Shown: positions 41,423 to 51,104 of the stretch, one piece after another
How positions within the stretch are numbered: position 1 is the stretch's first letter
Layout of the letters: each line of letters begins with the position of its first letter
Assembly: GCA_904384225.1 (NCBI GenBank)
Contig: CAJFJV010000002.1
Span: 42,131 to 106,130 of the forward strand
DNA length: 64,000 nucleotides
Reading direction: 5' to 3'
Source: an uncultured Oscillospiraceae bacterium
GTDB taxonomy: Bacteria > Bacillota > Clostridia > Oscillospirales > Ruminococcaceae
Notes under the pieces: generated by a model
Databases searched by the model: none
Seen by the model: the letters and a program-made list of their open reading frames with translations, nothing else
What the model was told of the DNA's origin: nothing
Position numbers and translations under genes: made by a program

Positions 41423-41745
41423 GAGGAGATTGTACGGCAGCGCGGTTTTAACCGTGAGGAAAGTCCGGGCATCACAGGACAGGATAACTGCTAACAGCAG
41501 CCGGAGGCGACTCCAGGGCAAGTGCAACAGAAAGAAACCGCCGCGTCTGCGGTAAGGATGGAAAGGCGAGGTAAGAGCTCACCGGCGTATGCGAGAGTAT
41601 ACGGCCATGTAAACCCTATCCGATGCAACACCGATTGGGATGGATTCGTTGGTCCGACGGTCCCGACGGGTGGCGAAGAGCGCGCAGGGCGACCTGCCGC
41701 CAAGATAGATTGCCGTACGCGACAGAACCCGGCTTACAGATCTGC
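41423..41745 (+). ncRNA. rnpB: RNase P RNA, bacterial class A
   Basis: Catalytic RNA that trims the 5' leader of pre-tRNAs. Conserved blocks are present in order: GAGGAAAGTCCGGGC (P4 5' side region), ACAGAAA, GGTAAGAGCTCACCGG, AGATAGATTGCC and ACAGAACCCGGCTTA (P4 3' side). The 5' end is set about seven bases past the -10 box; the 3' end is approximate, just before or in the terminator stem. Confidence 0.97.
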
Positions 41746-41792
41746 TCATAAAAAGAGGCGCCGCTTTAAGCGGCGCCTCTTTTTATGAGCAG
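41742..41792 (+). terminator. Exceptionally long rnpB terminator
   Basis: Two perfect 24-base arms with a TTA loop, GC-rich core GAGGCGCCGC and T-rich outer part. Confidence 0.9.
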
Positions 41793-42090
41793 GATGGACA
41801 GCAAAGGCAAAAGCCCAAATAAAAGGGGCCTGCTGTATAGAACAAAGGGATAGTCCAGGTGCTGACGGAATCATATGGGCAGTCCTTTTTTCATTATACC
41901 TACAGAGATTTATCCGGGTTGATATGACGGGAAAAATGCCGCCGTACATGCTAAACGAATGATTTAGACGCGGGATGTGAGGCATTTTCTGTTTAGATTT
42001 GTTAAGATTCTATACATAAAAGGGGTGCCGCGCAAAAAGGAAAGTACGTTTCATTTTACAAAGTTTCCACGATGGCTTTTCCTCTATAGA
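41793..42090. other. Gene-free stretch between rnpB and rnhA
   Basis: No frame with a ribosome site and no RNA family recognised. Holds GGCAGTCCTTTTTT at 41879-41892, which has a T run but no clear partner arm. Confidence 0.4.
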
Positions 42091-42119
42091 TTGTTTGCAT
42101 GGACGGAATATGGTATGAT
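42091..42119 (+). promoter_or_regulatory. Promoter of rnhA
   Basis: TTGTTT, 17 bases, TATGAT with TGG extension. Confidence 0.65.
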
Positions 42120-42148
42120 AAAAAGAACAAAATGATGAGGGATTGCAA

Positions 42149-42589
42149 ATGAAAGATGATGTGACAATTTATACGGATGGTGCGTGCAGCGGAAATCCGG
42201 GCCCTGGAGGATGGGGGACAATCCTTTCTTCGCGCGGCGTTAAAAAGGAACTCTCCGGCGGAGAAAGCAGCACGACAAACAACCGTATGGAGCTGACGGC
42301 TGTTATTCGGGGATTACAGGCCCTAAAACGCCCGTGCCGTGTGACGGTGGTTACGGATTCCAAATATGTAGCGGATGCCGTCACGCTGGGGTGGGCGAAA
42401 AAGTGGCAGTCGCAGGGGTGGATGCGGAATAAAAAGGAAAAAGCACAGAATCCGGACCTTTGGGAAGAGCTGCTGCGGCTTCTTTCCATACATGAAGTGA
42501 CGTTTCAATGGGTGAAGGGCCATGCCGGCCATCCGGAAAATGAACGCTGTGACGAAATGGCTGTGGCTGCATATCAAAAGTTGCGATGA
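42149..42589 (+). CDS. rnhA: Ribonuclease HI
   Basis: 146 residues. Removes RNA from RNA-DNA hybrids. Catalytic carboxylates are in IYTDGACSGNPG (D), NRMELTAV (E), VTDSKYV (D) and NERCDEMA (D), with the flexible histidine in KGHAGHPENE. The KEKAQNPDLW basic handle region is present. ATG 42149 lies seven bases after GATGAGGG. Confidence 0.95.
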   Translation: MKDDVTIYTDGACSGNPGPGGWGTILSSRGVKKELSGGESSTTNNRMELTAVIRGLQALKRPCRVTVVTDSKYVADAVTLGWAKKWQSQGWMRNKKEKAQNPDLWEELLRLLSIHEVTFQWVKGHAGHPENERCDEMAVAAYQKLR

Positions 42590-42594
42590 TACGG

Positions 42595-42623
42595 TTGATT
42601 TTCCTACTAATTTAGTATATAAT
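42595..42623 (+). promoter_or_regulatory. Promoter of the iscS-iscU-mnmA operon
   Basis: TTGATT, 17 bases, TATAAT. A leader of about 115 bases follows, with CCGGC/GCCGG arms that could pair; no riboswitch family recognised. Confidence 0.75.
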
Positions 42624-42745
42624 AAAAACCGTCAGGAAAGACAAGTGAAAATATACCGGCGACCGCCCGGATAGGGTTTGCGGCTGCACTCTTTATGACG
42701 GCCGGCGGAAATCGATCTTTGCTGTATAAAAGGAGGAGCATCTTC

Positions 42746-43912
42746 TTGAAACGATTTGTTTATGCGGACAATGCTGCGACCACAAAAATAAGTCCGGCAG
42801 TATTTGATGCGATGGTTCCCTATTTGACAGAGCAGTATGGAAATCCGTCCAGTATTTACTCCATTGGCAGGGACGCACGAAAGGCCATCGAGATCGCCCG
42901 GCAAAAAGTTGCTGCCGCTATCGGGGCAGAGCCTACGGAAATTTATTTTACAGGATGTGGTACGGAGAGCGACAACTGGGCGCTGAAAAGTACCGCCGAA
43001 CTGATGGGGCAAAAAGGGAAAAACCAGATTATTACGACCAATTTTGAGCATCATGCGGTTTTGCATACGTGTGAACATCTAAAGCGTCAGGGATTTGAGA
43101 TAATCTATCTTCCGGTGGACTCAGAGGGATATGTTACGGCAGAGCAGGTGAAAAATGCAATTACAGAAAAAACAGCGATGGTTTCTGTTATGTATGCGAA
43201 TAATGAGATCGGTACGATTCAGCCTATTTCTGAGATTGGACAAGTCTGCCGGGATGCAGGTGTTTTGTTCCATACCGACGCAGTGCAAGCGGTCGGCCAC
43301 GTGGAAATCGATGTAAAAGCACAAAATATCGATATGTTGTCGCTGTCCGGGCACAAAATACATGCGCCGAAAGGCGTTGGCGCACTCTTTGTACGCAAGG
43401 GTGTGCGCATGGTGAATTTTATAGACGGAGGTGCACAGGAGCGCAACCGCCGCGGCGGTACGGAAAACCTTGCCTCTATCGTTGGATTGGGCGTTGCGAT
43501 GGAGATGGCGGCTGCAGGCATTGCGGAACGTATGGAGAAAATACGGCAAAAGCGTGATCGTTTGATCGACGGGATTTTGTCCGCCGTGCCCAAAACCCGG
43601 TTGAATGGGGGAAGGGAACGCCGTCTTGCAGGTAACGTCAACATTTCCTTTGAGGCAGTTGAAGGGGAAGCGCTTTTGCTTCGGCTTGATATGATGGGAA
43701 TCTGCGGCTCATCCGGCTCGGCTTGTACGTCTGGATCGCTGGATCCCTCGCATGTGCTGATGGCAATCGGCTTGCCGCACGAAATTGCGCATGGCTCATT
43801 AAGGCTCTCGATCAATGAGGAGACAACAGACGCGGATATTGATTATATTTTAGAATGCGTGCCAAGGGTTATTGAGACGCTGCGCGCAATGAGCCCGATT
43901 TGGAACAACTGA
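42746..43912 (+). CDS. iscS: Cysteine desulfurase
   Basis: PLP enzyme of 388 residues that takes sulfur from cysteine and hands it as persulfide to IscU and MnmA. YADNAATT at the N-terminus, FEHHAVL, the PLP lysine in [11 protein letters not shown] and the active cysteine in [10 protein letters not shown] are all present. The TTG start at 42746 follows AAAGGAGGA. First gene of a sulfur-transfer operon. Confidence 0.95.
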   Translation: MKRFVYADNAATTKISPAVFDAMVPYLTEQYGNPSSIYSIGRDARKAIEIARQKVAAAIGAEPTEIYFTGCGTESDNWALKSTAELMGQKGKNQIITTNFEHHAVLHTCEHLKRQGFEIIYLPVDSEGYVTAEQVKNAITEKTAMVSVMYANNEIGTIQPISEIGQVCRDAGVLFHTDAVQAVGHVEIDVKAQNIDMLSLSGHKIHAPKGVGALFVRKGVRMVNFIDGGAQERNRRGGTENLASIVGLGVAMEMAAAGIAERMEKIRQKRDRLIDGILSAVPKTRLNGGRERRLAGNVNISFEAVEGEALLLRLDMMGICGSSGSACTSGSLDPSHVLMAIGLPHEIAHGSLRLSINEETTDADIDYILECVPRVIETLRAMSPIWNN

Positions 43913-43945
43913 TACGGAATTTGAATGAAAGAAGGAAGTTGTTAT

Positions 43946-44377
43946 ATGCTTTACAGTGATAAGGTTATGGACCATTTTGCCAATCCGCGTAATGTCGGTG
44001 AGATCGCGGATGCAGATGGCGTTGGTGAAGTCGGCAATGCAAAATGCGGCGATATCATGAAAATGTTTTTGAAAATCAAGGATGGGAAAATTGAGGATGT
44101 AAAATTCAAAACATTCGGCTGCGGCGCTGCAATTGCGACAAGTTCTATTGCAACGGAAATGATTAAGGGGAAACCGATTGAAGAAGCTTTGAAATTGACA
44201 AACAAAGCTGTGATTGAGGCGCTCGATGGTCTGCCGCCCGCTAAGATCCATTGTTCGGTTTTGGCGGAGCAGGCTATCAAAGCGGCGTTTGCTGATTATT
44301 ATACCAAAAAAGGGATTGATCCAGAGCCCTTTGTCGGCAAAATTGAGACAGACTGCCATGCCTGCGATACGCACTAA
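43946..44377 (+). CDS. iscU: Iron-sulfur cluster scaffold
   Basis: 143 residues. Cluster-binding cysteines at C34 (NAKCGD), C59 (FGCGAA) and C103 (IHCSV), plus the Asp of CGD. A C-terminal extension with CHACDTH is typical of clostridial NifU-N proteins. ATG 43946 follows GAAGGAAG. The end overlaps mnmA by 20 bases. Confidence 0.93.
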   Translation: MLYSDKVMDHFANPRNVGEIADADGVGEVGNAKCGDIMKMFLKIKDGKIEDVKFKTFGCGAAIATSSIATEMIKGKPIEEALKLTNKAVIEALDGLPPAKIHCSVLAEQAIKAAFADYYTKKGIDPEPFVGKIETDCHACDTH

Positions 44378-45410
44378 GGTTTTGGTTGCCCTCTCCGGCG
44401 GGGTGGATAGTACGGTTTGTGCTCATTTGCTCAAAACGCAGGGATATGATGTCCGTGCGGTTGTCATGAAGATGAGTGATCTGCACGACAAAACAGTGGC
44501 TGCAGCGCAAGAAGCGGCAGAAAGCTTGGAAATCCCCTTGACAGTGCTTGATTTGAAAGAGGAATTTAGCCAAACGGTTATTTCTTATTTTATTCACGCT
44601 TATCAGACGGGGATAACGCCGAACCCGTGCGTAGTGTGCAATCCGAAGATAAAGTTCCGCCATTTGATAGAAGAAGCGGACAGGCAAGGGTGCGCCCTTG
44701 CGGCGACGGGCCATTATGCGAAGCTGCACCGCCGTGCAGACGGCATTGTGGAATTGCTCCGCGGGGATTCAGATAAGCGTGACCAGTCCTATATGCTTTA
44801 TCGGCTCTCTCAAAAAGAGTTGTCTAAGCTGGTTTTTCCACTGGCGAACATGGAGAAGGATGAGGTCCGGCGTATTGCCGCTTCCCTAGGGCTGTCTTGT
44901 GCAACGGCGCCGGACAGCCAGGAAAATTGCTTCATTGAAGGGACAGATTATGCCGGTTTTATTGAGCGTGCCTGCGGGAAAATGCCGGAAGGAGATTTTA
45001 TCGGGCCGGACGGCAGCGTATGCGGCCGTCATAGAGGGATTGTGCACTATACAGTCGGACAGCGTAAGCACTTAGGCGTTGCGCTTGGACGCCCGGTTTA
45101 TGTCAGAAGCATTGATCCTGTTCAAAACTGCATCTATCTTGCAGATATGGATAGCACAATGCTTTCTAAGACGGCATTTTTGTCTGATATCACGGCAACT
45201 GCGGGGGATTTCCCATCCGGGAAGTTTATGGGGCAGGTAAAAATCCGCTCTGTCGCAAAGCCGGTAGAAGCAGAGATTACCCTTTTGGACGGCAGCGATG
45301 CTGTAGTACAGTTTTGTGAGCCGCAGCGCGCAGTGTCAAAAGGGCAGTCGCTGGTCATTTATGATGGAAATGTGTTGATCGGCGGCGGATTTATTGCCGG
45401 TGTAAAATAA
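44358..45410 (+). CDS. mnmA: tRNA-specific 2-thiouridylase
   Basis: 350 residues. Thiolates U34 of Lys, Glu and Gln tRNAs. PP-loop SGGVDS, first catalytic cysteine in NPCVVCN, ATGHYAK, DQSYMLYRL and second cysteine in DSQENCFI are intact. The gene begins inside iscU with a weak ribosome site, so coupling is likely. Being with iscS explains its sulfur source. Confidence 0.95.
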   Translation: MPAIRTKVLVALSGGVDSTVCAHLLKTQGYDVRAVVMKMSDLHDKTVAAAQEAAESLEIPLTVLDLKEEFSQTVISYFIHAYQTGITPNPCVVCNPKIKFRHLIEEADRQGCALAATGHYAKLHRRADGIVELLRGDSDKRDQSYMLYRLSQKELSKLVFPLANMEKDEVRRIAASLGLSCATAPDSQENCFIEGTDYAGFIERACGKMPEGDFIGPDGSVCGRHRGIVHYTVGQRKHLGVALGRPVYVRSIDPVQNCIYLADMDSTMLSKTAFLSDITATAGDFPSGKFMGQVKIRSVAKPVEAEITLLDGSDAVVQFCEPQRAVSKGQSLVIYDGNVLIGGGFIAGVK

Positions 45411-45447
45411 GGATATTTGTAATGCAGGATCTGTCACCTTGACATAC

Positions 45448-45477
45448 AGCCCCCTGCGGCAGCTGCCGCAGGGGGCT
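45448..45477. terminator. Perfect 30-bp GC-rich palindrome after mnmA
   Basis: AGCCCCCTGCGGCAG and its exact complement with no loop bases between. No T run. Position 40 bases after mnmA suggests a terminator or pause hairpin; the rest of 45411-45591 has no gene I can support. Confidence 0.5.
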
Positions 45478-45591
45478 ATGCCGTATTGTACGGAAAAATC
45501 GTATTCCGGCTGGAATTTTATTATATGCAGGCAGAAAGACGACAGTACAGCGCAGCCTTTTTTCGGCGATATGCTTTTCTTGGGTTGGGGA

Positions 45592-45620
45592 TTGCAGAAA
45601 GCCCTTTTTAAGCGTAAAAT
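45592..45620 (+). promoter_or_regulatory. Promoter of the 45.7-52.6 kb operon
   Basis: TTGCAG, 17 bases, TAAAAT, about 95 bases before the first start codon. Confidence 0.65.
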
Positions 45621-45716
45621 GACAAGTATATCACAGCGGTTTTTTGTTAAAAATCCTATCTTTATATCGGCGTGATTTTACAGAAATACTTTACAAAGGC
45701 AGGCGGTGCGGGTACA

Positions 45717-46013
45717 ATGAAATTGTTTTTAGATGATATAAGGCGCGAACCGGAAGGGTATGTTTTGGTGCGGAGTTTTGAGGACTGCATTTTTGAACTG
45801 GGCACCAAGGTATATGACACCGTTTCGCTTGACTACGCTTTGGGAGAGCGGTTTACCGGGCTTGATGTACTCAAATGGATGGTACGCAATCAAAAATTCC
45901 CTCAAAAACTGAATATCCACTCCACACATGCGTATGGACGCGCAGAAATGGCATGCTATATTCGGATGCATTTTCCCAAAGGGTATGTCTTCACCATGGG
46001 GGATGCGCGGTAA
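45717..46013 (+). CDS. Cyclic-phosphate-processing receiver-like (cREC) protein
   Basis: 98 residues: MKLFLDDIRREPEGYVLVRSF, then VSLDYALG and NIHSTHAYGRAEM. The fold is a stand-alone receiver-like domain with Asp-Asp near the N-terminus, as in cPPR/cREC proteins found near RNA-repair and phage genes. Biochemical role is not established. First gene of a long operon, 10 bases before the SDR gene. Confidence 0.7.
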   Translation: MKLFLDDIRREPEGYVLVRSFEDCIFELGTKVYDTVSLDYALGERFTGLDVLKWMVRNQKFPQKLNIHSTHAYGRAEMACYIRMHFPKGYVFTMGDAR

Positions 46014-46023
46014 GGAGGATGGA

Positions 46024-46812
46024 ATGGAACGGACATTTACATGGGCTTTGGTTACCGGAGCAGGCGGAGGGATAGGACGCGCTATTTCACAAAAGCTGGA
46101 TGCAGACGGGTGCAGGCTGATATTGGTCGGACGGCGCCTATCCACGCTGGAAGCGACTGCTTCCGGTTTGCACAATCAACCGATATTAATAGAAGCAGAT
46201 CTGACGGATCCAATGCAATGTGAAGCAGTCTTCGAGCAGGTCAAGACGCTGCCGGTGGATCTGCTTGTAAACAATGCGGGATTCGGCTTGTGCGGAGATT
46301 TTACGGAAACAGATGAACAGCGTGAGTTTTCTATGCTCGATCTAAATGTGCGCGCCGTACAGTTTTTTACCAAACGGTTCATACGGCAGTTTGTGGAAAA
46401 AGGCTATGGCACGGTGTTAAATGTAGCGTCTTCTGCCGCTTTTTTGCCCGGCACAGGGATGGCGGTCTATTATGCGACCAAAGCGTATATCCTTCGTCTT
46501 AGCGAAGGGATCAGCGGGGAACTGCGGGCAAAGAAGCACAATGTGACAATAAGCGTGCTCTGTCCCGGCCCGGTGGATACGGATTTTTCGGACACGGCTC
46601 ACGTCCGGTTTGCCGTACGCGGGATCTTGCCTGAAAAAGCCGCCGAGGCGGCGGTTTCCGGTGCATCACACGGGAAATTGGTCATTATACCGGGCTTTTC
46701 AATGAAAGCTATCCATTTCCTTGAACGGTTTTTACCGGAAAAGGCGTTGGTATGGTTTACGGGAAAATTTCAGCAAAGAAATGAAAGGACAAAGGGAGGA
46801 AAACAGCAATGA
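46024..46812 (+). CDS. Short-chain dehydrogenase/reductase
   Basis: 262 residues. TGAGGGIGRAI cofactor loop, NNAG, catalytic S in VASSAAF and YxxxK as YYATK. C-terminal half carries a hydrophobic PGFSMKAIHFLERFLP stretch as in the DltE/YqjQ-type group. Substrate unknown. AAGGAGG precedes ATG. Overlaps the GH30 gene by four bases. Confidence 0.88.
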   Translation: MERTFTWALVTGAGGGIGRAISQKLDADGCRLILVGRRLSTLEATASGLHNQPILIEADLTDPMQCEAVFEQVKTLPVDLLVNNAGFGLCGDFTETDEQREFSMLDLNVRAVQFFTKRFIRQFVEKGYGTVLNVASSAAFLPGTGMAVYYATKAYILRLSEGISGELRAKKHNVTISVLCPGPVDTDFSDTAHVRFAVRGILPEKAAEAAVSGASHGKLVIIPGFSMKAIHFLERFLPEKALVWFTGKFQQRNERTKGGKQQ

Positions 46813-48095
46813 TCAAACCAATTATCACAACAAAAGACGCCTTTTGGCAAGAGGGGTCCCCGGTCGAAGGGCCGGCAGATACGCAACTTCTCATTTCCGA
46901 TGAAACACAGCAGAGCTTTCGCGGTTTTGGCGGCTGCTTTAATGAAATCGGTGGGGCGGTTCTGCAAAAGCTTTCTACAGAAAAAAAGCAAGAGGTGTTG
47001 TCCCTTCTATTTGGCGAAGAGGGCTGTGGCTTTACAATGGGACGGCTGCCTATTGGTGCAAGCGACTATGCGCTTTCGTGGTACAGCTATGATGAAACGG
47101 ATGGAGATTATGAACTGAAGGATTTCTCCATTGCGCGCGATCGGATGTATCTGCTTCCCTATCTGAAAGATGCGCTTGCACTCTGTCCGGATATGCATTT
47201 ATTCGCTTCTCCGTGGAGTCCGCCGACCTGGATGAAAACAAAAAAAGCCTGCAATTTCGGGCGCCTTTGTGATGACGAAAAGACGCGCAAGGCATATGCG
47301 AAGTACTTTTTAAAATACCTTGCCGCTTACCGGAAAGAGGGCGTGCGAATCGAACAGATCCATGTCCAGAATGAACCGGTCGCAGACCAGAAATTCCCGT
47401 CTTGTGTGTGGGAGCCATCTCTTATGCGGGATTTTATTAAAGAGGATTTAGCTCCTGCATTCCGCGCAGCCGGCGACGATACGGAACTTTGGTTCGGCAC
47501 GATCAATGAAGGATCTTTTGATCGCTATGTAAATATCGTATTAGCCGATAATCAGACGCGTGCATGTTTAAAAGGCGCCGGTTTCCAATGGGCGGGGAAA
47601 TATGCGATTGCGCGTACGCATCAGGCATATCCGGAACTTCGCCTGATGCAGACAGAGAATGAATGCGGAGACGGCGAAAATACCTTTGAATATGCGGAAT
47701 ATGTCGCGTCTTTGCTGTTCCACTATTTGAGAAACGGTGCAGAGGCATATGTTTACTGGAATATGGTGCTGCCTGAAGGCGGCGAGAGCACATGGGGCTG
47801 GAAACAGAATGCTATGATTACCATTCTTCCTGATTCCGATACATATCGATTAAATCCGGAATTTTATATCATGCGGCATTTTTCTGCATTTATAAAACCA
47901 GGCGCCGTTATCCTAAAAGCGGAAGGCGGCCTTTCTCCCAACAGCATATGTGCTAAAAATCCGGATGGGACGGTTGTAGTTGTTGCCGCCAATACGCTGG
48001 ATGTCGTCCGTAAGGCGGATATCGCGTATGGAGAAAAACATGTCACATTGGAGATGCCGCCGCACTCGGTTTTGACGGCACAATTTGAGGCATAA
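46809..48095 (+). CDS. GH30 glycosidase (glucosylceramidase-type)
   Basis: 428 residues, retaining beta-glycosidase. FRGFGGCFNEIGG at the N-terminus, acid/base Glu in HVQNEPV and nucleophile Glu in LMQTENECG, followed by VYWNMVL and a C-terminal beta-sandwich. No signal peptide, so it acts on imported beta-glucosides, beta-xylosides or ceramide-like glycosides. ATG overlaps the SDR stop. Confidence 0.9.
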   Translation: MIKPIITTKDAFWQEGSPVEGPADTQLLISDETQQSFRGFGGCFNEIGGAVLQKLSTEKKQEVLSLLFGEEGCGFTMGRLPIGASDYALSWYSYDETDGDYELKDFSIARDRMYLLPYLKDALALCPDMHLFASPWSPPTWMKTKKACNFGRLCDDEKTRKAYAKYFLKYLAAYRKEGVRIEQIHVQNEPVADQKFPSCVWEPSLMRDFIKEDLAPAFRAAGDDTELWFGTINEGSFDRYVNIVLADNQTRACLKGAGFQWAGKYAIARTHQAYPELRLMQTENECGDGENTFEYAEYVASLLFHYLRNGAEAYVYWNMVLPEGGESTWGWKQNAMITILPDSDTYRLNPEFYIMRHFSAFIKPGAVILKAEGGLSPNSICAKNPDGTVVVVAANTLDVVRKADIAYGEKHVTLEMPPHSVLTAQFEA

Positions 48096-48100
48096 AAGGG

Positions 48101-48769
48101 ATGAAAGGCGTAATTTTTGATTTGGATGGTACACTTGCAGACACACTTTCTTCTATCGCTTATTTTGCCAATCTTGCCCTTGCAAAGAGCGGGCTTCCCG
48201 AAATCCCGAAGGAAGAGTACCGCTATCTGGTTGGGAATGGCGCCAAACGACTTGTGCACGGGATGCTGCGGTCAGTAGGGGCCGATACGGAAGAAAATTT
48301 CGCGCGGGTAGCACCGCTTTATAATGATGGATATGACGCAGACGCGCTTTATCTCACCAAACCATATGATGGGATTGTGGAACTGTTGGACCGGCTGCGC
48401 CGGCACAATGTGATAACAGCAGTGCTTTCCAACAAGCCGGATCGTACAACGCAGAAAATCGTAAAGGCTTTGTTCGGTACGCGTATCCTGTATTGCCGGG
48501 GACAGCGCGATGATACGCCGCGGAAACCAGATCCTGCGGGAGCATACCGGCTTTTGGAGGAAATGGGGATTCAGCCGTCCGACTGCACTTATGTGGGGGA
48601 TACCAAGACAGATATGTTAACCGGAAGAGCGGCCGGCCTCTACACGCTGGGCGTGCTGTGGGGATTTCGAGATCGGATGGAACTGGAAGAAAACGGTGCA
48701 GACCGGATTGTTGCCCATCCTTCCGAAATTGGAGATATCATTTTAAATGAAAGGACGGAGCTGCCGTGA
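48101..48769 (+). CDS. HAD hydrolase, phosphoglycolate phosphatase-like
   Basis: 222 residues. Motif I FDLDGTLADT, motif II AVLSNKPD, Lys in DTPRKPDP and motif III YVGDTKTDM. Helical cap of the Gph/PpaX type. Likely dephosphorylates a small sugar phosphate or pyrophosphate. Six bases after the GH30 gene; overlaps GH31 by four bases (GTGA). Confidence 0.9.
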   Translation: MKGVIFDLDGTLADTLSSIAYFANLALAKSGLPEIPKEEYRYLVGNGAKRLVHGMLRSVGADTEENFARVAPLYNDGYDADALYLTKPYDGIVELLDRLRRHNVITAVLSNKPDRTTQKIVKALFGTRILYCRGQRDDTPRKPDPAGAYRLLEEMGIQPSDCTYVGDTKTDMLTGRAAGLYTLGVLWGFRDRMELEENGADRIVAHPSEIGDIILNERTELP

Positions 48770-51072
48770 GATTTACAAATGGATACTGGCTTATTAGGGA
48801 TGGAATGCAGCTGCAATTTCCGAAAATTGCATATGACAGCCGCGTAGAAGCTGGAAAACTGACAGTTTATGCACCCTGCATGACGATGGAGAACAAAGGG
48901 AACTGTTTGAACGGTGGAACCATCACCATTGAATTCACCGCGCCGCGCAATGACATCATAGAGGTGCATGCATATCATTTTAAAGGTGCGGTGCCCAAAG
49001 GGCCGGCTTTTTCTATAAACCGAACCAAGGCAGATGTCCGGATCGAGGAGACGGATAAGGAGCTTGTGTTTGCAAGCGGGGATACGTCTGTGAGGATAAC
49101 CAAGCATCCGGCTCCTTTCGCCATGCGTTTTTACTATAAAGAAACACTTTTGACCCAGAGTTTGGACAAAGCGCTTGGATATGCGGTTTATAAAGGCAAA
49201 ACGCCATATATGAAAGAGGAACTCACTCTATCTGTCGGAGAATATGTTTATGGATTAGGAGAGCGCTTTACTGCCTTTGTGAAAAACGGGCAATCTGTGG
49301 AGATAGCCAACCGTGATGGCGGAACCAGCAGCGATCAGGCGTATAAGAATATCCCCTTTTATCTTACCAACCGCGGCTATGGCGTATTTACTATGCAGCC
49401 TGAGGATATCTCGTATGAAATTGCAAGCGAGAAGGTGAACCGGGTACAATTTTCGGTAGAAGGGGAATCCCTTTCTTATTGCGTAATCGGCGGAGGCAGT
49501 ATGAAGCGTACGCTTGCGCTTTATACCGATCTGACCGGAAAACCGGCGCTGCCACCGGCATGGTCGTTTGGATTGTGGCTTTCCACATCCTTTTTGACGG
49601 ATTATGACACGGATACGGTAACGCGCTTCTTGGATGGAATGGAGCAATCGGGCATACCGGTAAGTGTATTCCATTTTGATTGTTGTTGGATGGAAGAATT
49701 TGAGTGGTGCAACTTTAAGTGGAACCGTCATACTTTTACAGATCCGGAGCGCATGCTGAAGGATATACATACGCGGGGGATCCGGGTCTGCGTTTGGATC
49801 AATCCCTATATTGGGCAGAAATCACCTTTGTTTGACGAGGGGCTGGAGCACGGCTATTTCCTGCAAAATCCAGACGGTTCGGTGTATCAGCGCGATGAAT
49901 GGCAATCCGGTACGGCGCTTGTCGATTTTACGAATCCGGATGCCGTAAAATGGTATCAGGATCATCTTGAGCGCTTGCTGGATATGGGGGTCGACTGCTT
50001 TAAGACGGATTTCGGGGAACGGATTCCGACGACGGTCAGCTATTTTGATGGTTCGGATCCCAAAAAGATGCACAACTACTATGCGGAACTGTACAATCGC
50101 GCCGTCTTTGAACTTTTGGAACGCAAACGCGGGAAAGGGGAGGCGGTTGTCTTTGCCCGAAGCGCAACTGCTGGGACGCAGAAATATCCGGTCCACTGGG
50201 GAGGGGACTGCGTTTCAACGTACCCTTCCATGGCGGAGACTCTCCGCGGCGGCCTTTCCTTTGCCTTGTCGGGTTTTGGATACTGGAGCCATGATATCGG
50301 CGGATTTGAAGACGGGACTTCGGCAGACCTTTACAACCGATGGACGCAATTTGGGCTATTGTCCAGCCACTCGCGCTACCATGGTTCGGGCGCATATAAA
50401 GTCCCGTGGCTGTTTGGAGATTCCTGCGTTGCTGTTGCAAGGAAGTTTACCCGCCTCAAGCTCTCCCTGATGCCCTATTTGTTTACGCAAGGGTGTGATA
50501 CCAGCCGCACCGGTATCCCGATGATGCGGCCGATGGTCTTAGAATTTCCGGAAGACGAGACATGTGCATTTTTGGATCGCCAGTATATGATGGGGGACAG
50601 CCTTTTGGTCGCACCTGTCTTTGCAGAGGACGGAAGCGTTTCTTATTATCTGCCCAAAGGTGTGTATACCAACTTATTAACTGGGGAGAGAAAAACAGGC
50701 GGAGCATGGTATAAAGAAACATACGATGAACTGACAATGCCGCTTTTTGTACGGGACAATACAATCTTGGTAACAGGGCGTGACGACTGTGCAGAATACG
50801 ATTACGGGAAAGATGCGCTTCTCCACCTCTATGAGATTGCCGACGCACGGACAAAAGTGTGTTCGATGAAGGGCAAAATCTGTGCACAGGCTACGGCAAA
50901 GCGTTCGGGAAGTACGCTGTCTATTATGCTGGATGGATTTTCCGGATGCACGACGCTTGCGGTACACGGATACGCCGTTGTGTCTGCGGAAGGAGCAGCG
51001 ATTCTTCGTACAGAGAAGGATACCGTCTATCTCTGCGCACAAAAAGATGCTATTACACTAAAACTAAAGTGA
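48766..51072 (+). CDS. GH31 alpha-xylosidase/alpha-glucosidase
   Basis: 768 residues. N-terminal beta-sandwich, then the barrel with nucleophile Asp in CFKTDFGERIP and acid/base region HDIGGFED; GLGERF and WSFGLWLS are typical of the YicI-like alpha-xylosidase branch. Cytoplasmic. Releases alpha-linked xylose (for example from xyloglucan fragments) or glucose. GTG start overlaps the HAD stop. Together with the GH30 enzyme it fits breakdown of a xylose/glucose-containing plant oligosaccharide. Confidence 0.9.
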   Translation: MRFTNGYWLIRDGMQLQFPKIAYDSRVEAGKLTVYAPCMTMENKGNCLNGGTITIEFTAPRNDIIEVHAYHFKGAVPKGPAFSINRTKADVRIEETDKELVFASGDTSVRITKHPAPFAMRFYYKETLLTQSLDKALGYAVYKGKTPYMKEELTLSVGEYVYGLGERFTAFVKNGQSVEIANRDGGTSSDQAYKNIPFYLTNRGYGVFTMQPEDISYEIASEKVNRVQFSVEGESLSYCVIGGGSMKRTLALYTDLTGKPALPPAWSFGLWLSTSFLTDYDTDTVTRFLDGMEQSGIPVSVFHFDCCWMEEFEWCNFKWNRHTFTDPERMLKDIHTRGIRVCVWINPYIGQKSPLFDEGLEHGYFLQNPDGSVYQRDEWQSGTALVDFTNPDAVKWYQDHLERLLDMGVDCFKTDFGERIPTTVSYFDGSDPKKMHNYYAELYNRAVFELLERKRGKGEAVVFARSATAGTQKYPVHWGGDCVSTYPSMAETLRGGLSFALSGFGYWSHDIGGFEDGTSADLYNRWTQFGLLSSHSRYHGSGAYKVPWLFGDSCVAVARKFTRLKLSLMPYLFTQGCDTSRTGIPMMRPMVLEFPEDETCAFLDRQYMMGDSLLVAPVFAEDGSVSYYLPKGVYTNLLTGERKTGGAWYKETYDELTMPLFVRDNTILVTGRDDCAEYDYGKDALLHLYEIADARTKVCSMKGKICAQATAKRSGSTLSIMLDGFSGCTTLAVHGYAVVSAEGAAILRTEKDTVYLCAQKDAITLKLK

Positions 51073-51104
51073 TAAAATGAAGAAAGGGAAAAGGAGAGAT
51101 GGTC

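Noticed and set aside
42630..42745. Riboswitch in the iscS leader
   Set aside because: Some pairing is possible but no conserved core of a known family is visible.
45439..45675. 78-codon frame after mnmA
   Set aside because: It crosses the 30-bp palindrome, has no ribosome site and contains a promoter for the next operon.
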